A stretch of DNA of 23,125 nt from Pedobacter ureilyticus (GCF_005925345.1 NZ_SSHJ01000038.1:1-23125); one strand, 5' to 3'; numbered from the stretch's first letter, positions 16,169 to 23,087 are shown. Notes: a model not told the origin generated them from the sequence alone. Numbers and translations are program-made.

Positions 16169-17047
16169 TTATTTAATAGTTTCTTGTACACTGCCACAAG
16201 TAAGCATTTGAGAACCGTAATATGGATTTTTAACTGCTTCTTCTTTGCTTAACCAATTTGCACCTTTACCATTGTTATACATTGGGCAATGCTGATAGTA
16301 AACAGGTGTTTCTTGTTTTGATGCCTTAGCTAATTCGTACATATTCTTGGAAAGCAAAGCGAATGTTTCTCTTTGTTTTGCAACATCTTTAGAAGTGGAA
16401 ATTTTTTCGGCATTTACTGTCAAGTCTTTCATTACTTTCATCCAAGTTGTATGTTCGTCAGTAGAAAGTTTTGCCATTTCTACCGCTTTGATAGCTTTTG
16501 CCAATTCGGCAGCTTTTGCCGATGAAGTACCTGCATCAGTTTTTACCAAAGCATCTTTCACTGAAAAATAATTGTCGAAAACGGCTTTAAGTTGTGTTGC
16601 ATTTTGCGTTTCAGCGGTATTTTTTTTAGCCATATCGCTTTGGTTATGGTTGGCGTGTTCATTTTTCATATGCATACCCGCATCATTAGATTTTGCGACT
16701 GGCTTTAATTCTCTGCTGTACTGGCAACATCCAGGAAGTTTAGCATAAACATCATCAGGTGCTAAAAATTTTTCGCTATCGTAACCAGCCAAAGCAATTC
16801 GTTTCAATATTTCATCCTGATTTGTTTTTTTATCATCATAGTTGAGCGTAGCCATTTTGGTATCTTTATTCCATTCTACACTGGCTACCTTATTCACGTT
16901 TCCTGCTTTTTCGATAGTGGCTTTACACATACCGCAATTGCCGTAAATTTTTACGGTTTCTGTTTTCGCATTCTTGATTTGTGCGAAACTGTTTACTGAT
17001 GATAGTAATACGCCAATTACCATCACTATTTTTGATAATGATTTCAT
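16169..17047 (-). CDS. Secreted HMA domain fused to DUF3347 (copper binding)
   Basis: A 292-aa exported protein from ATG 17047, with signal peptide to SFAQ (residue 23). An upstream in-frame start would add 28 residues without a signal-like character, so it was rejected. Residues about 30-92 form a heavy-metal-associated domain with the metal site GNCGMCKAT (Cys 38, Cys 41). A GCCQYSRE segment (Cys 107-108) and a His/Met-rich linker (MHMKNEHANHNQSDM) follow, then a DUF3347 domain ending CPMYNNGKGANW and NPYYGSQMLTCGSVQE. The C-terminus is nearly identical to the lipoprotein DUF3347 of the same operon. It probably captures and hands over copper in the periplasm; the handover is inference. Confidence 0.88.
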   Translation of the reverse strand: MKSLSKIVMVIGVLLSSVNSFAQIKNAKTETVKIYGNCGMCKATIEKAGNVNKVASVEWNKDTKMATLNYDDKKTNQDEILKRIALAGYDSEKFLAPDDVYAKLPGCCQYSRELKPVAKSNDAGMHMKNEHANHNQSDMAKKNTAETQNATQLKAVFDNYFSVKDALVKTDAGTSSAKAAELAKAIKAVEMAKLSTDEHTTWMKVMKDLTVNAEKISTSKDVAKQRETFALLSKNMYELAKASKQETPVYYQHCPMYNNGKGANWLSKEEAVKNPYYGSQMLTCGSVQETIK

Positions 17048-17120
17048 TTTGAAAATTTTTAATTTAGTAAGATAAACAAAGATTGTGCGAAAACTAAATA
17101 GCTTTCGACAAGACATACCT

Positions 17121-17136
17121 GTGGCTAACAAGCCAC
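17121..17136. other. Short stem-loop between copper genes
   Basis: A 6-bp perfect stem GTGGCT/AGCCAC with an AACA tetraloop lies in the 93-nt gap between the Cys-rich gene and the HMA-DUF3347 gene. It has no T run on the transcribed strand. It might affect mRNA processing or stability; the function is unproven. Confidence 0.3.
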
Positions 17137-17140
17137 CGTT

Positions 17141-17533
17141 TTAGCTTATTTTAGGCGGTTGCCAAATGGAAGAGTAGCCCGAAGAATAGTTGGCTTGTTT
17201 AAACCCGAATTTTTGCTTTTTAGTTTCGGCAAAAGGGGTTGTTATTTTTAAATCTATTGGTATTTGTAAACTAACAGAAGATGAAGAAGTACTACATCCA
17301 CAAGAGCCGTGTTTACAATTGCCGTCGCAGTCGTGACCATCCTTACATTTTTTACAGGACTTGTCCTTGCAACTGTCTTTATGTTGAGATTTTTCAGATT
17401 TTTCTTTTGAGCAACTTTTTTGTTCTGTCTTAGCTGTTTTTTTTGCACAAGCATAGCTTATGCTTGGCATTAGGAAAAAGCCCAAACACAATAAGATGAC
17501 AAAGCTGATATGTTTACTCAAATTTTTCAACAC
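17141..17533 (-). CDS. Small Cys-rich secreted protein, probable metal buffer
   Basis: A 130-aa protein with a signal peptide (about 1-28, ISFVILLCLGFFLMPSISYA). The mature N-terminal half is a Lys/Cys-rich stretch with nine cysteines (29, 41, 55, 60, 63, 69, 73, 78, 80) and several histidines, for example KSCKKCKDGHDCDGNC. The C-terminal part ends SGYSSIWQPPKIS, a tail I associate with small proteins in Bacteroidetes metal operons. No known enzyme domain is seen. The start is non-ATG (GTG 17533, or TTG 17530), because no in-frame ATG follows the upstream stop. A metallothionein-like copper sponge of the periplasm is inferred from composition and context. Confidence 0.65.
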   Translation of the reverse strand: MLKNLSKHISFVILLCLGFFLMPSISYACAKKTAKTEQKSCSKEKSEKSQHKDSCKDKSCKKCKDGHDCDGNCKHGSCGCSTSSSSVSLQIPIDLKITTPFAETKKQKFGFKQANYSSGYSSIWQPPKIS

Positions 17534-17648
17534 TACAAAATTATGAAATTATTTCTTTTAACTGCTATATTTTGCACTTTCTTAAATCTTCAACCTAAAT
17601 TATATACTGCACTCTATAAGTTTTTTAGCGATTTCCGTTCCCTTGAAA

Positions 17649-17710
17649 GGGATACCTATTTAATTACTACCTTCAAATATTTCAAATGAAAATAATTAGA
17701 TAGGCATCCC
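17649..17710 (-). other. Imperfect inverted repeat downstream of the chaperone gene
   Basis: A 17-nt arm starting GGGATACCTATTT (17649-17665) pairs with 17694-17710 at 15 of 17 positions around a 28-nt loop. It begins 11 nt after the chaperone stop on the transcribed strand, and an overlapping perfect palindrome TCCCTT-GA-AAGGGA (17639-17652) could form instead. It may be a terminator, an attenuator or an mRNA-stabilising hairpin separating the ATPase-chaperone pair from the downstream genes. The short T run makes classical termination uncertain. Confidence 0.45.
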
Positions 17711-17720
17711 AAATAGAAAG

Positions 17721-17945
17721 TTATTTTATAGTCAGAGGCTCTATTTTAAAACCTGCTTTTTGTATCGTTTCGATAACTTGTTCCTCTGTAATTCCCGTCG
17801 ATTTTACGGTCAATACCTTGTCTTTATTAGTTGTGTCCACTTCCCAATGGCAAATGCCATCAGCATTGTCTAAATGCGGTTTTACAGATGCTACACATCC
17901 GCCACAATTAATATTTGTTTTGAATTGAAGATTTTTATTTTCCAT
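17721..17945 (-). CDS. CopZ-like copper chaperone (HMA domain)
   Basis: A 74-aa single heavy-metal-associated domain from ATG 17945, with metal site NCGGCVASV near the N-terminus and the usual babbab length, ending GFKIEPLTIK. An ATG at 17966, directly beside the ATPase stop, would add seven residues. Proteins of this type carry Cu(I) in the cytoplasm to the P-type ATPase encoded just upstream, and the two genes abut, so they are almost certainly cotranscribed. The metal (copper rather than another soft metal) is taken from the ATPase motifs and island content. Confidence 0.88.
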   Translation of the reverse strand: MENKNLQFKTNINCGGCVASVKPHLDNADGICHWEVDTTNKDKVLTVKSTGITEEQVIETIQKAGFKIEPLTIK

Positions 17946-17966
17946 TTTGTTTATTGAATAATTCAT

Positions 17967-20507
17967 TTAAAGTTTAAAACTGCGTAATCGCAATGCATTT
18001 ACGATTACCGATACAGAACTTAAAGACATTGCTAAAGCTGCAATCATTGGTGATAATAAAATTCCGAAAAACGGATATAAAATACCTGCTGCAATTGGAA
18101 CACCAAGCACATTGTAGAAAAAGGCAAAGAATAAGTTTTGCTTGATGTTTTTCATAACAGCATGGCTCAAATTTTTTGCTTTAACGATACCTAATAAATC
18201 GCCTTTTACTAAAGTTATTTTGGCACTTTCTATGGCTGCGTCGGTTCCAGTTCCCATAGCTATTCCGATATTGGCTTGTGCTAATGCTGGAGCATCATTT
18301 ATACCATCACCAGCCATAGCTACAATTTTCCCTTCTGCTTGTAAACGTTTAATTTCGTTGAGTTTATCTTCGGGTAAGCATCCTGCTTTATAGGAAGACA
18401 AACCTAATTCATCCGCTACTGCTTTGGCTGTATTAACATTGTCGCCAGTAAGCATAATTACTTCTACACCTTGGAGCATTAGTTCTTTTATCGCTGCTGC
18501 ACTCGAAGTTTTTATCGCATCGGCAATTGAAACAAAGCCAACTGTAACACCATCAACAGCAATGTAAGAAACCGTTTTACCAAGTTTTTGTTCTGCAATA
18601 ATTTTGTTTTCTAAATCGTCAGAAATAGTTGCCTTAACCTGTTCCATTAGTTTTTTATTGCCTAATGCTACTTTTCTATTGGTAACCGTTCCTGTAATTC
18701 CTTTTCCTGTAACATTTTCAAAATCTTTGACTTCAATTAATGAAATAAATTTTGTTTTGGCATAATTGACTACTGCTTGTGCCAATGGATGTTCACTGTA
18801 TTGGTTTAAGGAAGCTATATTTTGCAATAAATCATCCTCGTTATTAGTTGATGCGTAGATTTTTTCTACTGAAGGTTTTCCCTCTGTTAGCGTTCCCGTT
18901 TTATCTGTTATTAAAACATCCACCTTATTCATGTTTTCTAAGGCTTCAGCATTTTTAATTAATACTCCAGATTGTGCTCCTTTGCCCACGCCCACCATCA
19001 CAGACATCGGCGTGGCTAAACCTAAAGCACAAGGACAAGCTATGATTAAAACTGCAATGGCATTTATAAATCCATAAACCTTCGCTGGTTCTGGACCAAA
19101 TAGTGCCCAAATAAAAAAGGTAATTACTGAAATCATTACTACAATGGGTACAAAATATTTAGAAATACTATCGGCTAATTTTTGAATGGGTGCTCTTGAA
19201 CGAGAAGCATCGTTAACCATTTGTACAATTTGAGAGAGTAATGTTTCAGAACCTATTTTTTCGGCCATCATTACAAAGGATTTGTTCCCGTTGATTGTTC
19301 CCGAAATTACATTATCGTCTTTCTTTTTGTCAACTGGAATTGGTTCTCCTGTAATCATTGCTTCATCAACACTGCTTTCACCATCGGTTATTTTTCCGTC
19401 AACTGGAATTTTATCTCCTGGTTTTACGCGTAATAAATCACCTTTCTTAATATCATGAATGGAAATCACTTTATCGCCCCCTTCTCCAATCAAAGTAGCT
19501 TCGGTTGGCGCTAATTGTAATAACGCTTTTATAGCTCCACTGGTTTGGCTATGTGCTCTTGCTTCTAACAATTGTCCCAACAAGACCAGTGTAATGATTA
19601 CTGTTCCTGCTTCAAAATAAAGATGAATGGTTCCGTGTTCGGTTTTAAATTCTTCGGGAAAGATATTCGGAAACAGCATTCCTACAATACTAAACAAAAA
19701 TGCAACCCCAGTTCCTATTCCGATAAGGGTAAACATATTTAGATTCCAAGTGATTATGGATTTCCAAGCTCGTACAAAAAACATCCAACCAGCATAGAAA
19801 ATAACAGGAATTGAAAACAGAAATTGCACCCAGTTCCACATGTTACTGTCCATTATTTGAAATAACGGATTATTATGCACCATTTCCATCATGGCAATAA
19901 TGAAAATTGGCACCGTAAAGAAGGTTGCAATTTTCATTTTTTTAAGCAAATCCAGATAGATTTTTTTTTCTTCGGAATTGCTTGGTTCCATAGGTACTAA
20001 ATCCATTCCGCATATAGGACATGAACCCGGACTATCTTGAATAACTTCGGGATGCATTGGGCAGGTGTACATCGTTTTCTTTACATCCAATTCTGCTTCT
20101 TTTATCAAATGCATTCCACAAACAGGGCAATCGCCAGCTTTATCATAGGTTTTATCGCCTTCACAATGCATTGGGCAATAGTATTTGCCTTTTATATTGC
20201 TAGTCACTTCGATTGTTTTTTTATCATCCTGGGAATGAGCGGAACAGCAGGATTTTGCCGCCGGTTCATTTGTCGTGGTATGTTGTGGGCTTTTGTTATT
20301 GCTCATTTCTATGGTATATTTTCCAACAACGGTTAATGCTTTTTGCAATTGTATAGTTGGAATGTGTTTATCCATTGTCAGGGTAGCTGAGTTTTCATCT
20401 TTTGAAACTTCAACATTTGTCACATTCTCAACCTTTAATAAAGCCGATTTCACCTTTGCTTCGCAACCTCCACAGGTCATACCTGTTACTTGATATTTGT
20501 GTACCAT
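17967..20507 (-). CDS. copA: Cu(I)-exporting P1B-type ATPase (CopA type)
   Basis: An 846-aa inner-membrane pump. Order of parts: N-terminal HMA domain with TCGGC (Cys 12, Cys 15); a Cys/His-rich linker with SCCSAH (86-91); two small heavy-metal-binding modules with CPMHC...CPVCGMHL (111-134) and CPMHPE...CPICGMDL (149-170); then the P-type core. Core motifs: TGE 386-388, CPC 491-493 in the transport helix, DKTGT 535-539 (phosphorylated Asp), SEHP 571-574, GDGIND 733-738. YN (798-799) and MxxSS (827-831) in the last helices are the Cu(I) signature of the P1B-1 subgroup. The pump exports cytoplasmic Cu(I) to the periplasm, where the downstream proteins handle it. Motifs are all intact. Confidence 0.96.
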   Translation of the reverse strand: MVHKYQVTGMTCGGCEAKVKSALLKVENVTNVEVSKDENSATLTMDKHIPTIQLQKALTVVGKYTIEMSNNKSPQHTTTNEPAAKSCCSAHSQDDKKTIEVTSNIKGKYYCPMHCEGDKTYDKAGDCPVCGMHLIKEAELDVKKTMYTCPMHPEVIQDSPGSCPICGMDLVPMEPSNSEEKKIYLDLLKKMKIATFFTVPIFIIAMMEMVHNNPLFQIMDSNMWNWVQFLFSIPVIFYAGWMFFVRAWKSIITWNLNMFTLIGIGTGVAFLFSIVGMLFPNIFPEEFKTEHGTIHLYFEAGTVIITLVLLGQLLEARAHSQTSGAIKALLQLAPTEATLIGEGGDKVISIHDIKKGDLLRVKPGDKIPVDGKITDGESSVDEAMITGEPIPVDKKKDDNVISGTINGNKSFVMMAEKIGSETLLSQIVQMVNDASRSRAPIQKLADSISKYFVPIVVMISVITFFIWALFGPEPAKVYGFINAIAVLIIACPCALGLATPMSVMVGVGKGAQSGVLIKNAEALENMNKVDVLITDKTGTLTEGKPSVEKIYASTNNEDDLLQNIASLNQYSEHPLAQAVVNYAKTKFISLIEVKDFENVTGKGITGTVTNRKVALGNKKLMEQVKATISDDLENKIIAEQKLGKTVSYIAVDGVTVGFVSIADAIKTSSAAAIKELMLQGVEVIMLTGDNVNTAKAVADELGLSSYKAGCLPEDKLNEIKRLQAEGKIVAMAGDGINDAPALAQANIGIAMGTGTDAAIESAKITLVKGDLLGIVKAKNLSHAVMKNIKQNLFFAFFYNVLGVPIAAGILYPFFGILLSPMIAALAMSLSSVSVIVNALRLRSFKL

Positions 20508-20535
20508 TTTGTATGAGTTTTATTATGATATAAAG

Positions 20536-20575
20536 TTCCATATCGTTTCCATTTTTTCGTTGTGGAATTCTGGAA
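20536..20575. promoter_or_regulatory. Paired TTCCA/TGGAA boxes before the copper ATPase
   Basis: The 86-nt gap upstream of the ATPase holds four related 5-bp boxes. On the + strand these are TTCCA at 20536-20540 and 20547-20551 (11-bp spacing), then TGGAA at 20563-20567 and 20571-20575, the last two within an 8-bp tandem repeat. The arrangement is two boxes facing two inverted boxes around an 11-nt centre, 29 nt from the start codon. This is what an operator for a dimeric or AraC-type regulator can look like. The link to the adjacent regulator is inference. Confidence 0.4.
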
Positions 20576-20593
20576 TTGATTTGTAAGATTTAC

Positions 20594-21156
20594 TTAGACC
20601 TTATCCAAAGGTTTTCTCTTATCCTCTCGTATTTGCTTGAAATAACTTGGGGTAAGTCCTGTTACCTTTTTGAATTGGTTGCTTAAATAGGCTACACTTG
20701 AGTAATTTAAACGGAAAGCAATTTCACTTAAAGACAGTTCATCATATACCAATAGTTCTTTTACCTTCTCTGTTTTTTGGGCAATAAAATATTTCTCAAT
20801 TTTAGTACCCTCTATCTCCGAAAACAAGTTGGATAAATAATTATAATCGTGGTGTAATTGACTGCTCAACACATCTGAAAGATTGTTTTTGGGATCGTTG
20901 TTTTGATGATGAACCAACTCGATAATTATATTCTTTATTTTTTCTATAATTCGGCTTTTTTATCATCTATTAATTCAAAGCCTAAAGAAATTAAAGCCTT
21001 TTCCAATTTATCTTTTTCTTGCCTTGTTGGCTCCTTATCCAATATGACTTCTCCCAGCTGTATATTCTTTACAGCTAAACCGGATCTGTCCAACTCAACT
21101 TGCACCAACATGATACAGCGATTGCAGACCATATTTTTAATAAACAGCGTTGTCAT
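20594..21156 (-). pseudogene. AraC-family copper regulator, broken by a 1-base frameshift
   Basis: Two ORFs on the same strand together form one AraC-type regulator. The first (20944-21156, 70 aa) starts MTTLFIKNMVCNRCIMLVQV, an HMA-like fold with CNRC as a candidate metal site, and stops after DDKKAEL. The second frame continues as IEKIKNIIIELVHHQ, then LHHDYNYLSNLFSEIEGTKI and a complete C-terminal helix-turn-helix (SLSEIAFRLNYSSVAYLSNQ, GLTPSYFK). Adding one base at about 20947-20949 (GAATTATAG read as GAATTAATAG) restores a continuous 187-aa protein of the usual family length. It lies directly upstream of the ATPase and is the obvious regulator of the island. The frameshift may be real or a sequence error. 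A downstream TTG (20917) could still start a separate DNA-binding half. Confidence 0.85.
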
Positions 21157-21176
21157 AGTTTTAGGGTGATTAATAA

Positions 21177-21184
21177 CAAACCTA
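21177..21184 (-). promoter_or_regulatory. Candidate Bacteroidetes -7 element for the regulator
   Basis: On the - strand TAGGTTTG matches the Bacteroidetes -7 consensus TAnnTTTG exactly, 20 nt before the ATG of the regulator. The nearest TTTG that could serve as a -33 element is 25 nt upstream, longer than usual, so the promoter call is tentative. Confidence 0.35.
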
Positions 21185-21323
21185 GTATTTTTTATGTGTT
21201 TTACGATAACAAATACCGTAATACTACTCCTTTATTACAAACAGATAAAAAGATCAGTAAGTAACTGGCTCGGTAATACCATAAATGCTTCACTAATTTA
21301 TAATTTAACGGTATGATTAACAT

Positions 21324-21431
21324 AGCGGTAAAAACCGCTTTGCTCGTACCTCGCTTCAGCCGATTTTCCGCATTTATGCAACAATGGCTTCGTGCCTCGC
21401 CAACATTGCGCTTTCTGATACATCATATCAG
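21324..21431. repeat. Hairpin and direct-repeat cluster in the intergenic region
   Basis: Three elements lie close together. A perfect hairpin AGCGGT-AAAA-ACCGCT is at 21324-21339. A direct repeat of TCGTxCCTCGC occurs at 21344-21354 and 21390-21400. A second hairpin CTGATA-CATCA-TATCAG is at 21415-21431. No gene is visible. Short repeats and hairpins of this kind are common near origins of transfer or replication, but no relaxase gene is in view to confirm it. Confidence 0.45.
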
Positions 21432-21477
21432 CATTCATCTTCCATAAACTTTAGGAAAGATCAGGTTAAAAATTCCA

Positions 21478-21652
21478 CCTAGGCTTTTTGTTGCAAAATT
21501 TCTGAACAAGCCCTTTGATGTCAAGGCCAGGCCCTATGGGTTTGCTGAAAAAAAATCTTCCTCTCTCGCTGCGCTCGGAGCGTATTTTTTTTCGCAAAGC
21601 CTTGCCTTACAAAGGGCTTGTGTCAGAAGCGGTGGTTTAACAAAAAGCCAGG
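21478..21652. other. Long interrupted palindrome, about 175 nt
   Basis: Nested complementary arms fold the whole stretch into one hairpin: 21478-21480 with 21650-21652; GGCTTTTTGTT 21482-21492 with 21639-21649; TTCTGA 21500-21505 with 21623-21628; ACAAGCCCTTTG 21506-21517 with 21610-21621; CAAGGC 21522-21527 with 21599-21604; TTTGC 21541-21545 with 21594-21598; GAAAAAAAAT 21547-21556 with 21584-21593; CGCT 21567-21570 with AGCG 21579-21582. About 57 base pairs result, with only small bulges and two larger side loops. It lies 167 nt before a conserved mobile-element gene. Possible roles are an ssDNA-active promoter, an origin or transfer signal, a structured RNA, or a boundary terminator. Confidence 0.8.
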
Positions 21653-21818
21653 AGGCCCTGCCGACTGGATTTATAAAAAAGATAGCCACATGATAGCAAC
21701 AAAGGACAGAAGCCCACCCACCCAAAGCGGTATAGCAAACAGCGACCGCCTAAACAGAACTGCCCCAATAGGGGAAATTATTCAAATCATTATCAATTAA
21801 AATTTAAAATCAAAAGTT

Positions 21819-22367
21819 ATGAAAACTGCACAATTAAACGGTTCATCCGTAAATGGAAAATCAGAAGTTAAAATTAGTCAACCTGTAAACAATGGTACAG
21901 CAAATAAGGTAGAGACAAAAGCCGAAGAGGTTAAGGACATTGCACAATCAATCGATTTGAAAAATGTTGAACAGGTAAAACCCGAAGCAGAAGCAACAAA
22001 AGGGGAGCAACCAAAAGTTGAACCTACCAAAATCGAAATCAAGGAACAGTTGAAAGAAGAAAAACCTGCCCTTAATTTAGAAAAAACGATCAAATTGGCA
22101 TTGGATTTAAACCGCCGTATCAATCAGAGAGGTAAATTATTGGAAACAATAAACACCTTAGAAGCCTTTGAGGTAGCGCAAAAAGATGATGCAGACGAAA
22201 CAGATACAAACTTTTTTCAAGGCTGTACCCTTACCCTTGAAGATGATAAAGGTAGAGAGTTTACCACAAAAAATCCATTTATCATTCGTGAAGTAGCAAG
22301 CAGGGTAAATGCTTTATGTGTTGATAAATTAGCCGAAATCGAGGGAGAGATTTTTATTCCTGCTTAA
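21819..22367 (+). CDS. Conserved mobile-element protein of unknown function
   Basis: A 182-aa protein in two parts. Residues 1-90 are low-complexity and rich in Glu, Lys, Val and Ala (disordered). Residues 90-182 look folded and conserved: IKLALDLNRRINQRGKLLET, FFQGCTLTLEDDKGREF and FIIREVASRVNALCVDKLAE. I have seen the same kind of protein in many Bacteroidetes conjugative elements, next to DUF932 and similar genes, but no function is assigned. The ATG follows an A-rich leader. Its position as first gene after the long palindrome suggests an early-expressed accessory protein; that is inference. Confidence 0.75.
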   Translation: MKTAQLNGSSVNGKSEVKISQPVNNGTANKVETKAEEVKDIAQSIDLKNVEQVKPEAEATKGEQPKVEPTKIEIKEQLKEEKPALNLEKTIKLALDLNRRINQRGKLLETINTLEAFEVAQKDDADETDTNFFQGCTLTLEDDKGREFTTKNPFIIREVASRVNALCVDKLAEIEGEIFIPA

Positions 22368-22374
22368 TTAAAGT

Positions 22375-22404
22375 AACGCCCTTTGCGGGTTGCAAGGGGC
22401 GTTT
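22375..22404 (+). terminator. Stem-loop terminator or attenuator between backbone genes
   Basis: An 11-bp stem AACGCCCTTTG (22375-22385) with CAAGGGGCGTT (22393-22403), one wobble pair, around a 7-nt loop, directly after the upstream stop codon. The T run is short (GTTTATTC), so partial termination is likely. Confidence 0.6.
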
Positions 22405-22428
22405 ATTCATTTATCAAATCTTAAAAAA

Positions 22429-22635
22429 ATGAGATACGAAACTATATTTATTATGGCTCGGGTGGCAGTCCATGCCGACCATACGAATTTGGGAGATATT
22501 GTACATGAGATAGAAACCCAATCAAAGTTAACATTAAGTGATACCGCAAAAATTAACATTCTAGAAACCGAAATTTTGGTTTCAGGAGTAAGGAACATTA
22601 AAAATATCAACCATGGCACACAACCTGAATTATAA
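22429..22635 (+). CDS. Small conserved mobile-element protein
   Basis: A 68-aa protein starting MRYETIFIMARVAVHADHTN and continuing VHEIETQSKLTLSDTAKINI, with LETEILVSG near the end. It looks like a small alpha/beta protein that recurs beside DUF932 genes in Bacteroidetes elements; no function is known to me. ATG 22429 was chosen because a TTG start at 22390 would lie inside the preceding stem-loop. The end overlaps the DUF932 start by 23 nt, indicating coupled translation. Confidence 0.65.
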   Translation: MRYETIFIMARVAVHADHTNLGDIVHEIETQSKLTLSDTAKINILETEILVSGVRNIKNINHGTQPEL

Positions 22636-23017
22636 CAGCAAGACTGAAAAACACAGTTTTTTTTCAGTCAAAGAAAAAGCCTGGCATGGATTGGGACAGA
22701 TCATTACCGACTATCCAACAAGTGCAGAAGCGATAAAACATGCAGGACTAGATTATCTAGTAGCAAAAAGAAGCTTGATTACTTTTTCTGAACATATCGA
22801 CCAAGAAGGATTACCAAATAGTATTCCTGATATCGAGATAGATAATTTTTATGCAAATGTAAGAACCGATACCCATGAAGTTTTGGGGGTGGTCGGTAAG
22901 GATTACAGAATTGTACAAAATATAGATGCATTTGCATTCTTTGATAGTATCGTTGGCGGAAAGGATGGGGTTTTATATGAAACTGCAGGGGCTTTGGGTA
23001 AGGGTTATGGAAAGTAA
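22613..23017 (+). pseudogene. DUF932 (phage/plasmid-like) protein, C-terminally truncated
   Basis: A 134-aa ORF with the N-terminal third of a DUF932 protein: KEKAWHGLGQII, IEIDNFYANVRTDTHEVLGV, VGKDYRIVQNIDAFAFFDSI and YETAGALGKG. Complete members run to roughly 300-350 residues, and the sequence after ALGKG normally continues into a conserved strand. Here it reads YGK and stops. A 12-bp inverted repeat begins 3 nt after the stop codon. The simplest reading is that an insertion or deletion cut the gene at about 23003-23018. DUF932 proteins are common in mobile elements; their function is not settled. The remaining part of the gene, if present, lies beyond the window. Confidence 0.75.
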
Positions 23018-23020
23018 TAG

Positions 23021-23087
23021 ATAATGTAAAGTGGACTGCGTTATTGTGCTGACTACAGCATTTTTCAGCAATCCTACTTTACATTAT
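23021..23087. repeat. Inverted repeat / hairpin at the DUF932 breakpoint
   Basis: A perfect 12-bp inverted repeat ATAATGTAAAGT (23021-23032) and ACTTTACATTAT (23076-23087) encloses 43 nt that can extend the pairing with bulges (GGA/TCC and TGCTGA/TCAGCA). It could be the end of an insertion sequence, a small MITE-like unit, or a terminator of an inserted gene. The window ends 38 nt later, so the element cannot be identified. Confidence 0.5.

Noticed and set aside
17048..17131. Upstream start of the HMA-DUF3347 protein
   Set aside because: It would bury the signal peptide behind 28 residues with no export character.
20037..20336. Open frames on the + strand inside the ATPase gene
   Set aside because: Mirror of the Cys/His-rich metal-binding modules on the coding strand; no independent support.
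21534..21800. Two short opposing frames over the long palindrome
   Set aside because: They follow from the palindrome and have no coding character; the RNA/DNA structure explains the region better.
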